DNA from: an uncultured Blautia sp. | GTDB taxonomy: Bacteria > Bacillota > Clostridia > Lachnospirales > Lachnospiraceae | NCBI GenBank assembly: GCA_934378195.1 | Contig: CAKRPO010000007.1 | Span: 1-64,000, forward strand | Length of the DNA stretch: 64,000 nt | Direction of reading: 5' to 3' | Part shown: in pieces, positions 1-7,650 of the stretch | How positions within the stretch are numbered: position 1 is the first letter of the stretch | Layout of the letters: every line of letters begins with the position of its first letter | The notes under the pieces: model-generated | Told to the model about the DNA's origin: nothing | Database searches by the model: none | Seen by the model: only the letters and a program-made list of their open reading frames with translations | Translations under genes and position numbers: made by a program

Positions 1-54
1 CTGCGGCCTCCTGGTCCCAAACCAGGCGCTCTAGCCAAGCTGAGCCACACCCCG
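1..54 (-). tRNA. tRNA-Pro (anticodon TGG), 3' end cut by window edge
   Basis: On the minus strand the sequence begins CGGGGTGTGGCTCAGC and continues through the D arm into an anticodon stem CCTGG/CCAGG that encloses loop TTTGGGA, giving anticodon TGG (proline). The T arm and acceptor 3' strand lie beyond base 1. A consensus promoter sits just upstream on the same strand. Confidence 0.95.
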
Positions 55-106
55 TTAACGGTATTTAGTTGTTTGCGCTTTTGCTTTGTCGCTCAACGCA
101 AGACAT

Positions 107-135
107 ATTATATTATAGTGATATGCAAATGTCAA
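107..135 (-). promoter_or_regulatory. Promoter of tRNA-Pro
   Basis: On the minus strand TTGACA (130-135) and TATAAT (107-112) are separated by exactly 17 bases, a perfect sigma-A promoter about 50 bases before the tRNA. Confidence 0.85.
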
Positions 136-433
136 CAACTTTTTTTGATTTTTTTTCGAAAAAATTTTGAACACCTGAAAAACCTTGATTTTACAAGGAT
201 TTTCGGATGAAAAAAGTTTTTCGTTTTCTTGTTTTTGACATAAAAATCATAGAAATGCGACACATTTTATTGGAAAAAAGAGCAGAGAATGTTACAATGA
301 AAATCAAGTCATAAAACAAATATAATGAAAGAGTTTGACCAGATAACTATACATAGAAAATAATGATTGAATTTTTGAAATGGAGTCACTAGATTAGAAA
401 ATAATATAATCTTGAATATAAAGGAGAATCAGA
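136..433. other. AT-rich intergenic region before the sigma-like gene
   Basis: Between the tRNA promoter and the gene at 434 I see only AT-rich sequence with A and T runs. A possible plus-strand promoter is TTGACC (335-340) followed after 18 bases by AATAAT (359-364), but it is weak. A good ribosome binding site, AAGGAG, lies at 421-426. Confidence 0.4.
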
Positions 434-1168
434 ATGAACGTACAGGAATTTCAAAATAAATTAAAAGAAGTGCAGGAACTTGCAAAAGAACATGACAACA
501 CACTGAAAGCAGCAGAGATCCGTCAGGTATTTGACGGATGCGACCTGGATAAAAGTCAGCTTCTTGGAGTATTGAAGTATCTGACTTCTCAGGGAATCCT
601 GATTGAAGGACTGGAAACAGCAGGTGAAGATGCAAAAGAGCCGAAACGCAAGAAGATCCCACTTACAGCCGAGGAAGAAGCATATCTCAAAGGTTATCTT
701 GAAGAATTACCGGAACTTCCGGAGATTAATAAAGAAGTCCTTTTCACTGATCTTTCAGAGGGACAGCAGGATGCAATGCAGACACTTACTTCCTATTACA
801 TGAAAACAGCTGCAGATCTGGCTGTTGAAATGAATATAGAAGAAATACAGCTGGCAGACCTGATCCAGGAGGCAAACTTATGTCTGATCCAGGCACTTGG
901 AAATGCGGGTACAGAGCGCAGAGATGAGCAGTGGCTTCTTGACGAAGTGAGGAAGGGGATCCAGTTAGTCATTGAAGAACAGACACAGCGCAAGTTTGAG
1001 GATGACAGTCTGGTTGCACGTGTGGAGAAGCTGGAAAGTGCTGTTCGAGAATTAAATGATGGAGAGGATGAGAAGAATGCATTTACGATCGATGAACTGG
1101 CAATCATCCTTGATATGAAGGTGGATGAGATCCGCGACATTCTTCGTCTGACCGGCGATGATAATTAA
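434..1168 (+). CDS. Sigma-70-like protein lacking region 4
   Basis: A 244-residue protein resembling a shortened, degenerate sigma-70 factor. Residues about 20-60 look like region 1.1 of Firmicutes sigma-A. LTAEEEAYLKGYLEELPEL resembles region 1.2. About 115-185 follow region 2: DLIQEANLCLIQA (near 142-154) matches the region 2.1/2.2 DLIQEGNIGLMKA block, and W167-LLDEVRKGIQ sits where YATWWIRQAI of region 2.3/2.4 would be, but the aromatic melting residues are mostly lost. The C-terminus (about 217-240, TIDELAIILDMKVDEIRDIL) matches region 3. There is no region 4. It could hold core RNA polymerase without promoter recognition, acting as a competitor or modulator; this is inference. It stands alone with a strong ribosome binding site. 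Confidence 0.75.
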   Translation: MNVQEFQNKLKEVQELAKEHDNTLKAAEIRQVFDGCDLDKSQLLGVLKYLTSQGILIEGLETAGEDAKEPKRKKIPLTAEEEAYLKGYLEELPELPEINKEVLFTDLSEGQQDAMQTLTSYYMKTAADLAVEMNIEEIQLADLIQEANLCLIQALGNAGTERRDEQWLLDEVRKGIQLVIEEQTQRKFEDDSLVARVEKLESAVRELNDGEDEKNAFTIDELAIILDMKVDEIRDILRLTGDDN

Positions 1169-1213
1169 GACATACAGTGGCGCCTGAACAAAGTTAGATA
1201 AGAAAAACAATTG

Positions 1214-1242
1214 TTGAATTCAGGGTAAACCTGTGGTATTAT
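1214..1242 (+). promoter_or_regulatory. Promoter of the first DtxR-type regulator, with a possible operator
   Basis: TTGAAT (1214-1219) and TATTAT (1237-1242) are 17 bases apart. Between them lies CAGGGTAAACCTG (1221-1233), a short dyad with CAGG/CCTG arms, the kind of place where a DtxR-family protein could repress its own gene. The promoter is clear; the operator role is inferred. Confidence 0.55.
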
Positions 1243-1266
1243 GTACCTAAATGGGAGGTATTTTTT

Positions 1267-1641
1267 ATGCAAATCAGAGAATCGGCAGAGGATTACCTGG
1301 AGGCAATCCTTGTTTTATCAAAAAAAGGCGGCGGAGTTCGTTCTGTTGATATTGCGACTATGCTCGGGGTATCCAAGCCAAGTGTCAGCCATGCAATGAA
1401 GCTTCTCAGAGAAGACGGTTATATTGCAATGGACCGTTATGGAACGGTGACACTGATGGACAAAGGTGCTGAGATTGCAAACAGAATCTATGAGCGCCAT
1501 ACCGTCCTGACAAAGATGTTGGAAGGTCTTGGAGTATGTGATGAGATTGCCCGGGCAGATGCCTGCAAGATGGAACATGATGTCAGTGATGAGAGTTTTG
1601 AGAAGATAAAAGAACATCTGAAAGCAAAAGGCGAGATTTAG
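1267..1641 (+). CDS. DtxR-family metal-dependent transcriptional regulator
   Basis: A 124-residue regulator with an N-terminal winged helix-turn-helix (about 20-60) and the dimerisation/metal domain, without the SH3-like third domain of full-length DtxR. Likely metal ligands are D9, E12, H78, C100, E103 and H104. The CxxEH pattern is that of iron-sensing DtxR/IdeR rather than manganese-sensing MntR, which has Glu in place of Cys. It is clearly paralogous to the regulator next to the feo operon (12235-12609): both share RSVD, IYERH and DACK-EH blocks at identical residue numbers. No metal transporter is adjacent, so its targets are unknown. Confidence 0.88.
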   Translation: MQIRESAEDYLEAILVLSKKGGGVRSVDIATMLGVSKPSVSHAMKLLREDGYIAMDRYGTVTLMDKGAEIANRIYERHTVLTKMLEGLGVCDEIARADACKMEHDVSDESFEKIKEHLKAKGEI

Positions 1642-1737
1642 TTACTGTTCACAGATAATATCCCGAGACATACGAGATTTAAACAGATTGCAGAGTGGAT
1701 CAGAGCTTTTGTATTCGTTTAAATAAAATATGAAATA

Positions 1738-1796
1738 AAAAGGTCGTCACGATCAGAGTTGAATCAGATCAATTCTGACAGTGATGATCTTTTTTG
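1738..1796. terminator. Long bidirectional hairpin between convergent genes
   Basis: An A run, then AAGGTCGTCAC and TTGAA pairing with TCAA and GTGATGATCTT, then a T run. It lies between the regulator (plus) and the exporter (minus), so it could stop transcription in both directions. Confidence 0.7.
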
Positions 1797-1828
1797 TATA
1801 ATTATGCAACGCGGCAAAACCAATTTTA

Positions 1829-2743
1829 TCAGAGAGCAGTTCCTTTTTGGGGAAGCTGAGCCAGGATGATCGCACCAAACATCAGGACGCAGCCAAAGAT
1901 TTCGCGTCCGCTTAAGTTCTGTCCAAGAATCAGCCATCCGGCAAGGACAGAGATACAGGATTCCAGGCTGAGGATCAGGGAGGCTACGGTTGGGTTCATA
2001 TTTTTCTGACCGACGATCTGCAGGGTGTAGGCAACACCGCAGGACATGACTCCGGCATAGAGAACCGGAATTTTTGCAGCGAAAATTCCGGCAAGGTCCG
2101 GGCTTTCAAAGATCAGTGCCGGGATTCCGGAGAGGATTCCACAGACCAGAAACTGGATACAGGACATTTTTACACCATCTACCAGTGGTGAGAAATGGTC
2201 GATCGTAAGGATATGTAAGGAAAACAGCAAAGCACAGATCAGTACCAGAAGTTCTCCTTTGCCGATAGCAAATCCCTCTCCCGGAGTCAGACAAAGAAGA
2301 TAAAGTCCACACAGGGAAAGAATGACAGCAATCCAGATAAACGGGCTGCATTTCTTTTTCAGAAAGATACCGATGATCGGAACAATGACGATGTAACAGG
2401 CGGTGATAAAGCCGGCTTTACCAACGCTGGTGTATTTGATGCCAAACTGCTGGAAGTTGCTTGCAAAGCAGAGCAGGATACCACAGCAGATACCGCCGGT
2501 GATTAATGTTTTGCGGTCGGAAGATGCCTGAATACGGGCTTTTTCTTCTGGTGATTTTGTTTTGCCAAGTCCCCAGATGACCGGCAGGAGTGTCAGTGCA
2601 CCAATAAGGTTGCGGACGGCATTGAAAGTAAAGCCGCCAATGTAGTCCATGCTGACACTCTGGGCAACAAAGGCAACACCCCAGATAGTTGCGGTCAGAA
2701 GCAGTAAAAGAGAATTCCTGACCGGAATAGATTCTTTTTTCAT
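1829..2743 (-). CDS. EamA-family (DMT superfamily) transporter
   Basis: A 304-residue integral membrane protein with about ten hydrophobic helices in two repeated EamA halves. The first helix reads LLLLLTATIWGVAFVAQS, the usual opening of RhaT/RarD-type drug and metabolite exporters; the second half ends IFGCVLMFGAIILAQ. The start has a good upstream site (GAGGAG). The substrate cannot be read from the sequence. It has its own promoter with a TGCAT-N4-ATGCA dyad inside it, very like a dyad in the arginine biosynthesis intergenic region, which hints at an amino-acid-related role. Confidence 0.88.
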   Translation of the reverse strand: MKKESIPVRNSLLLLLTATIWGVAFVAQSVSMDYIGGFTFNAVRNLIGALTLLPVIWGLGKTKSPEEKARIQASSDRKTLITGGICCGILLCFASNFQQFGIKYTSVGKAGFITACYIVIVPIIGIFLKKKCSPFIWIAVILSLCGLYLLCLTPGEGFAIGKGELLVLICALLFSLHILTIDHFSPLVDGVKMSCIQFLVCGILSGIPALIFESPDLAGIFAAKIPVLYAGVMSCGVAYTLQIVGQKNMNPTVASLILSLESCISVLAGWLILGQNLSGREIFGCVLMFGAIILAQLPQKGTAL

Positions 2744-2771
2744 AATGTTTCTCCTCGTGTGATAAGATGGC

Positions 2772-2830
2772 GGGTTTCAAATGTATATGCCCATTCATGC
2801 GAGAATGAAGGTCCTATCCGCTTTAAACCC
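2772..2830 (-). promoter_or_regulatory. Structured 5' leader of the EamA exporter, class unknown
   Basis: On the minus strand GGGTTT (2825-2830) pairs with AAACCC (2772-2777) and encloses an inner hairpin TTCAT/ATGAA (2794-2809) and a GGATAGGACC segment. The closed structure lies between promoter and ribosome binding site. I do not recognise a riboswitch class. Confidence 0.35.
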
Positions 2831-2842
2831 TTGTATCTTTGT

Positions 2843-2870
2843 ATTATACTGCATAGGTATGCATTGATAA
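2843..2870 (-). promoter_or_regulatory. Promoter of the EamA exporter with an embedded palindrome
   Basis: TTATCA (2865-2870) and TATAAT (2843-2848) are 16 bases apart on the minus strand. The spacer carries the perfect palindrome TGCATACCTATGCA (2850-2863), a likely repressor operator. Confidence 0.65.
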
Positions 2871-2883
2871 AGAGTGAAAAATA

Positions 2884-2915
2884 AAAAAATAAGGACTCCG
2901 CATATGCAGAGTCCT
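2884..2915 (-). terminator. Rho-independent terminator of the guaD-permease operon
   Basis: On the minus strand AGGACTC pairs with GAGTCCT across a ten-base loop and is followed by a T-rich run, directly after the permease stop codon. Confidence 0.88.
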
Positions 2916-2923
2916 CGTTAAGA

Positions 2924-4300
2924 TCAGATGAAAATATATTTCAGTACAAATAATACGGCAAGAACGTACATCAGCACACTGATCTTTTTTTCTTTTGCCT
3001 TTCCGGTAATCAGATTGATGACTACATAAGAGATAACGCCCATGGAGATACCTTCGGAAATGCTGTACATGAATGGCATTGCGATAATGGCGATAAAGCA
3101 TGGGATCGCTTCTGTCATATCACTGAAGTCAATTTTTGTAACAGATGTCAGCATCAGGTAGCCTACAACGATCAGAGCCGGTGCAGTGGCAAAGGAAGGA
3201 ATTGCCAGGAAGATTGGTGAGAGCAGGAGGGAAAGTGCAAACAGAATACCTGCTACTATGGAAGTAAGACCAGTACGACCGCCTTCTGCAACACCAGAAG
3301 CACTTTCTACAAAGGTTGTAACGGTAGAAGTACCGCAAACAGCACCTACAGTTGTTCCGACTGCGTCAGAGAGAAGCGCACCTTTGATCTTTGGAAGTTT
3401 GCCGTCTTTGTCGAGCATATCTGCCTTGGAAGCTACGCCGATCAGAGTTCCAAGCGTATCAAACATATCAACAAACAGGAATGCAAACATGATGACTACG
3501 AAATCCAGTGAGAATACAATGGAAAAATCCATTTTCATAAAGGTTGGAGCCATACTTGGTACAGAAATTCCGTTTGAAAAATCTGGAAGCAGGCTGTAAT
3601 AACCAATGTCTGCATTTGGCACATACAGATGTGTCAGCTGACAGATGATTCCGAGAACCCAGGTGATCAGGATGCCCCAGAGAATACTTCCCTTGACATC
3701 TTTTGCCAGAAGAATAGCGGTCACCAGAATACCGGTCAGGGCCAGCAGTACGGTGATTCCCTGAGAGGAGAAGGTTCCTTCTGCTACAGAAGATTTGAAG
3801 GAAAAGATGCTTACCAGTGTGGAATCATTTCCAACAACGATCTTGGCATTTTGCAGTCCGATGAATGCGATAAAAAGACCGATACCTACGGATACTGCGT
3901 GTTTCAGGTTCATAGGAATGGAGTTGAAGATCGCTTCACGTACATTGGTAAGAGAAAGCAGGATAAAAATGATACCTTCTGCAAAGACTGCTGCAAGTGC
4001 CTGCTGCCAGGTGTATCCCATACCGAGAACTACTGTGTAGGTAAAGTATGCGTTCAGTCCCATACCAGGAGCAAGAACAAATGGATAGTTAGACAGAAGC
4101 GCCATCAGACAGGTGGCAATGAATGCGGACAGTGCGGTGGCGGTGAAGACAGAGCCGCGGTCCATGCCAGAAGCAGACAGGATGTTTGGATTGACGGCCA
4201 GAATATAAGCCATTGTCATAAAGGTAGTGATTCCTGCCATAACCTCAGTTTTGACATCTGTGTGATTTTCTTTCAGGTGGAAAATTTTGTCGAGATTCAT
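2924..4300 (-). CDS. NCS2-family guanine/hypoxanthine permease (AzgA/PbuG type)
   Basis: A 458-residue polytopic permease of the nucleobase-cation symporter-2 superfamily, AzgA/PbuG branch. Typical features are the N-terminal block TEVMAGITTFMTMAYILAVN, FVDMFDTLGTLIGVA in the middle, and ESASGVAEGGRTGLTS in the substrate-site region. About 12-14 hydrophobic segments are visible. I chose the ATG at 4300 because AGGGGG lies seven bases before it; a longer reading to 4336 has no such site. It is the second gene of an operon with guanine deaminase under a guanine riboswitch, so guanine or hypoxanthine uptake is the likely role. Confidence 0.92.
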   Translation of the reverse strand: MNLDKIFHLKENHTDVKTEVMAGITTFMTMAYILAVNPNILSASGMDRGSVFTATALSAFIATCLMALLSNYPFVLAPGMGLNAYFTYTVVLGMGYTWQQALAAVFAEGIIFILLSLTNVREAIFNSIPMNLKHAVSVGIGLFIAFIGLQNAKIVVGNDSTLVSIFSFKSSVAEGTFSSQGITVLLALTGILVTAILLAKDVKGSILWGILITWVLGIICQLTHLYVPNADIGYYSLLPDFSNGISVPSMAPTFMKMDFSIVFSLDFVVIMFAFLFVDMFDTLGTLIGVASKADMLDKDGKLPKIKGALLSDAVGTTVGAVCGTSTVTTFVESASGVAEGGRTGLTSIVAGILFALSLLLSPIFLAIPSFATAPALIVVGYLMLTSVTKIDFSDMTEAIPCFIAIIAMPFMYSISEGISMGVISYVVINLITGKAKEKKISVLMYVLAVLFVLKYIFI

Positions 4301-4335
4301 ATAAGTACCCCCTTCGTGTTGTGCAGACGTATGCA

Positions 4336-5622
4336 CTAAAAGATTTTGTTTCCGGAAATATATTTTCCGGTGATGCAGCTGTCATCTGAGAGATAGATCA
4401 GTCGTTCCAGACGTTCTCTGGCCGTCAGAGGCTGAGGATGCCGGAGTTTGCTGTCATCCAGAATCAGTGCATCAAACTCATAGCCTTCCGCGAAAGTTCC
4501 GACTTTTCCGAAAAATGCACCGCCACCCATGGTAGCCATATAAAAGGCTTCTTCCAGTGAAAGTGGTTTGAGGGAATCGTCCACCAGTCTCCAGCGAAGC
4601 TTGGATACCTGAATGGCATCTGCAATCGCACGGAGCATGGAAAGGGAATGTCCGCCTGCAATGTCTGTACCGAGTCCGATATGGAGCCCTTCTTCAATAT
4701 AGCGTCTTGCCGGTGCGATACCGGAAGAAAGATTCGTATTGGACTGTGGACAGTGCGCGATGAATACGCCCCGTTCTTTCATAAGGGATAGTTCTGCGTC
4801 AGAACTGTAGACGCAGTGAGCCATGATCGTTGGACATTGTTCACCGCCAAATAGTCCGAACTGATCGTAGGCTTCTCCATAGAAAGAAGTTCCTGGACAT
4901 AATTCCCTTACCCAGGCGATTTCCCCCTGGTTTTCGGAAAGGTGAGACTGTACCGGGAGACGGTAAGTTCTCTGAATCTCTGCCAGTCTGGTCATAAGTT
5001 CATCACTGCAGGAAGGGGTAAAGCGAGGAGTGAGAATTGGTTTGACATTCTCGTATTTTCCTGTAGTTTCTTCAAGCCAGCGGACAGTATCCTTTGCAGA
5101 AACAACAGCACTTTCCTCCTGGAGAGCATGAGAGCCGTTGCGGTCCATATTTACCTTACCGATGAAGGTCTTGAGACCGGTCTTCTCCATCAGGTCCATC
5201 AGAAGTTCTGTTGCATCTACATGTAAAGTGCCGAAGATAGAAGCGCGTGTGGTTGCACTGTGTTTTATATCGTCGGTGAAGATGGAATAGGCTTCCTCTG
5301 CGTATTTCAGATCGGCATATCTGGCTTCTTCCGGAAATGTGACGGTATTCAGCCAGTCCAGCAGTTCGAGATCCATGTACATACCATGAAATGCATATTG
5401 TGGGGCATGCAGATGGAGATCATTCATTCCCGGAACGATCAGACAATTGTTGAAATCTTCACAGGGAATGCCGCGAAACTGCTCTGGAAGCTGTGGATAG
5501 ACACCGATTGTCAGGCCATTCTGGCAGACGAGATAAGTGTCTTCAAGACAGGTCAGATGCTGTGGATCTGTGCTGAAACATACAGCGCCTCTGAGTGCAA
5601 AGGTGGCTGGATTTCTGGTCAT
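4336..5622 (-). CDS. guaD: Guanine deaminase
   Basis: A 428-residue amidohydrolase-superfamily enzyme that converts guanine to xanthine and ammonia. Visible metal-site motifs are NDLHLHAPQ (HxH on strand 1), the SHLSEN histidine, the MAHCVYSS histidine and GLGTDIAGG with the catalytic aspartate; HCPQSNTNLSSG is typical of guanine deaminases. The start at 5622 is set by AAGGAGG just upstream. The first gene after the guanine riboswitch and in one operon with the purine permease, which together suit salvage or use of guanine. Confidence 0.93.
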   Translation of the reverse strand: MTRNPATFALRGAVCFSTDPQHLTCLEDTYLVCQNGLTIGVYPQLPEQFRGIPCEDFNNCLIVPGMNDLHLHAPQYAFHGMYMDLELLDWLNTVTFPEEARYADLKYAEEAYSIFTDDIKHSATTRASIFGTLHVDATELLMDLMEKTGLKTFIGKVNMDRNGSHALQEESAVVSAKDTVRWLEETTGKYENVKPILTPRFTPSCSDELMTRLAEIQRTYRLPVQSHLSENQGEIAWVRELCPGTSFYGEAYDQFGLFGGEQCPTIMAHCVYSSDAELSLMKERGVFIAHCPQSNTNLSSGIAPARRYIEEGLHIGLGTDIAGGHSLSMLRAIADAIQVSKLRWRLVDDSLKPLSLEEAFYMATMGGGAFFGKVGTFAEGYEFDALILDDSKLRHPQPLTARERLERLIYLSDDSCITGKYISGNKIF

Positions 5623-5660
5623 AAAAGCTACCTCCTTTTTGCTGAAATAATACGTTGACA

Positions 5661-5713
5661 GGCAAAAAAAATACCGAATATTTTTGCCCGACGAGTTACT
5701 GTGACCAGTAACA
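5661..5713 (-). promoter_or_regulatory. Hairpins between guanine aptamer and guaD (expression platform)
   Basis: After the aptamer, the minus strand can form GTTACTG/CAGTAAC (5696-5713) and a second stem starting GGCAAAAATA and ending in TTTTTTTTGCC (5661-5688). The second contains a T run and may act as a terminator. Which conformations exclude each other is not settled from the sequence. Confidence 0.5.
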
Positions 5714-5774
5714 CTTATAGACAACTATTACGGTAGTTGGTAGAGACGTCCAACCAATTATGGACCTATATAAG
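5714..5774 (-). promoter_or_regulatory. Purine (guanine-type) riboswitch aptamer
   Basis: P1 is CTTATA/TATAAG (5774-5769 with 5719-5714). P2 is GTCCA/TGGAC, P3 is CAACT/AGTTG with a CCGTAA loop, and J2/3 reads GTCTCTACC. The base matching position 74 of the xpt aptamer is C (TCTATAAG), which selects guanine over adenine. J2/3 has C where position 48 is usually U. It precedes guanine deaminase and a purine permease. Confidence 0.92.
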
Positions 5775-5798
5775 CTTTGTGGTGTTGTTTATAAAATG

Positions 5799-5827
5799 AT
5801 TATAAAATAGGAATAGTTTTCTGTCAA
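5799..5827 (-). promoter_or_regulatory. Promoter of the guanine-riboswitch operon
   Basis: TTGACA (5822-5827) and TATAAT (5799-5804) with a 17-base spacer on the minus strand, ending about 25 bases before P1 of the riboswitch. Confidence 0.88.
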
Positions 5828-5904
5828 ATGCAAATTCACAACTTATATGGAGAATATTGCGTGAAAAATTTGTACAAAATTTTGCCGGATACTATGAGCA
5901 GGTG

Positions 5905-5947
5905 GATAAAAAATTCCGGCGGCCTGAAAATCAGACTGCCGGAATTT
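5905..5947 (-). terminator. Terminator of argG
   Basis: On the minus strand AAATTCCGGC pairs with GCCGGAATTT across a 17-base loop, followed by T residues. Confidence 0.85.
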
Positions 5948-5957
5948 AAGAATGCGA

Positions 5958-7190
5958 TTATTTATTATTTTTGTTTTTTTCAACTTCCAGTAATTTCATG
6001 GCACGAACTTTGAGCGGAAGTCCAAACAGAGTGATGAATCCGTCTGCATCGTGGTGGTCATACATATCGCCTGTTGTGAAGGATGCGAGAGATTCATTGT
6101 ACAGGCTGTACGGAGAAGTTGTACCGGCTTTGATGATGTTGCCTTTGTAAAGTTTGAATTTTACTTCACCGGTCACATATTTCTGTGTGGATTCTACGAA
6201 TGCCTGGAGTGCTTCACGAAGCGGTGTGAACCATTTTCCTTCGTATACAACCTGAGCAAACTGGCTGCCGATTTTTTTCTTGGCTTCCATGGTGTCACGG
6301 TCAAGGATCAGTTCCTCAAGCTGTTCATGAGCTGCCATCAGGATAGTTCCGCCAGGAGTCTCATATACACCACGGGATTTCATACCAACAACACGGTTTT
6401 CTACAATATCAACGATACCGATTCCGTTCTCACCGCCAAGACGGTTGAGTTCTGTGATGATCTCGGAAACTTTCATTGCTTTACCATTGAGTGTTTTCGG
6501 AACACCTTCCTCAAATGTCATGGTTACTTCTGTTTCTTTATCTGGTGCTTTTTCAGGAGTTACACTTAAAACGAGCATGTCGTCATAGTTTGGAGCCTGA
6601 GAAGGATCTTCCAGTTCAAGACCTTCATGACTGATGTGCCATAAGTTACGGTCACGGCTGTAGCTGTGGCTTGCATCGAACGGAAGGTTGATTCCATGAG
6701 CCTGGCAGAAAGCAAGTTCATCATCACGGGACTGCATGGTCCATACATCTGTCATTCTCCAAGGAGCGATGATCTTGATGTCCGGAGCAAGTGCTTTGAT
6801 ACCAAGTTCGAAACGAATCTGGTCGTTACCTTTACCGGTAGCACCGTGGCAGATAGCAACAGCATTTTCTTTACGTGCGATCTCAACAAGCTTCTTGGCG
6901 ATTGCCGGACGAGCCATGGAAGTTCCAAGCAGATATTTGTGCTCGTATACAGCGCCTGCCTGTACACATGGCATGATGTAGTTGTCGCTGAAATCATCAA
7001 CGATGTCTTCAATGTATAATTTGGAAGCTCCGGAAAGTTTGGCTCTTTCATCCAGACCATCCAGTTCATTTCCCTGTCCGCAGTTTACACAGCAGCAGAC
7101 AACTTCGTAATCGAAAGTTTCTTTCAGCCACGGGATCAGTGCTGTGGTATCAAGACCACCTGAGTATGCAAGTACAACTTTTTCTTTCAT
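5958..7190 (-). CDS. argG: Argininosuccinate synthase
   Basis: A 410-residue enzyme that joins citrulline and aspartate at the cost of ATP to AMP, the penultimate step of arginine synthesis. The N-terminus KVVLAYSGGLDTTALIPWL is the ATP pyrophosphatase P-loop of the family; ATGKGNDQIRFE and the SYSRDRNLWH block bind the other substrates. Length fits the family (about 400). The start at 7190 is set by GGAGGA before the ATG; an upstream in-frame ATG at 7259 lacks a site. It is divergent from argCJBD. argH and argF are not in the window. Confidence 0.96.
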   Translation of the reverse strand: MKEKVVLAYSGGLDTTALIPWLKETFDYEVVCCCVNCGQGNELDGLDERAKLSGASKLYIEDIVDDFSDNYIMPCVQAGAVYEHKYLLGTSMARPAIAKKLVEIARKENAVAICHGATGKGNDQIRFELGIKALAPDIKIIAPWRMTDVWTMQSRDDELAFCQAHGINLPFDASHSYSRDRNLWHISHEGLELEDPSQAPNYDDMLVLSVTPEKAPDKETEVTMTFEEGVPKTLNGKAMKVSEIITELNRLGGENGIGIVDIVENRVVGMKSRGVYETPGGTILMAAHEQLEELILDRDTMEAKKKIGSQFAQVVYEGKWFTPLREALQAFVESTQKYVTGEVKFKLYKGNIIKAGTTSPYSLYNESLASFTTGDMYDHHDADGFITLFGLPLKVRAMKLLEVEKNKNNK

Positions 7191-7650
7191 AATGTATTCC
7201 TCCTGAAAAATAATACTGTTCACTTCGTTCACAGTATAGTTGGTCAAAATCCATTCCAAATCACCTGTGGTGATGGGATTTTGCCCCGTATGTCTCGGGA
7301 TATTCTCTGTAAACAGTTGTGAAAATGATTCTCTGCCACTTGGCAGATACGTGAATGTTTGTTATTATAAAAGGTAAAGATTCATACGCTGATTTGATAA
7401 AGTATTGAATCTTCACGTTCTGTCGTGTTTCGACAAGAAATAATATACAACAATTTTTATAAATATGCAATACCAATATGCAAAAAAATAAAAGAAATTT
7501 TTGCATAAAAATGCATCATAAAATAGGAAGTAACCTATAAAAATACACAAATTCAAGAAAAAAGAATGCAAAATCAATGAAAATTACGTATTGCATATTA
7601 TGCATGAAAGATGTATAATTGGTACATCTTTATTCTAGGAGGAATGAGAA
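7191..7650. promoter_or_regulatory. Divergent argG/argC regulatory region
   Basis: This 460-base AT-rich region holds an argG promoter on the minus strand (TTGCAT 7465-7470, TATATT 7442-7447, 17 apart) and the argC promoter on the plus strand. It contains TGCATAAAAATGCA (7502-7515), TGCATATTATGCA (7592-7604), further ATATGCAA half sites near 7464 and 7488, and AAGATTCA/TGAATCTT (7378-7412). The dyads have the spacing of ARG boxes and probably bind an ArgR/AhrC repressor. The argG leader is about 240 bases long and includes a copy of a dispersed motif (7213-7236). Confidence 0.7.
7591..7619 (+). promoter_or_regulatory. argC promoter overlapped by a dyad
   Basis: TTGCAT (7591-7596) and TATAAT (7614-7619) are 17 bases apart. 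The palindrome TGCATATTATGCA (7592-7604) covers the -35 element, a position suited to repression by bound arginine repressor. Confidence 0.75.

Noticed and set aside
136..300. TTGACA at 235-240 as promoter of the sigma-like gene
   Set aside because: No acceptable -10 element follows at 16-18 bases.
3629..4339. Plus-strand open frame of 236 codons inside the purine permease
   Set aside because: Antisense to a clear NCS2 permease; composition rich in C, G, H and Q is not that of a real protein.
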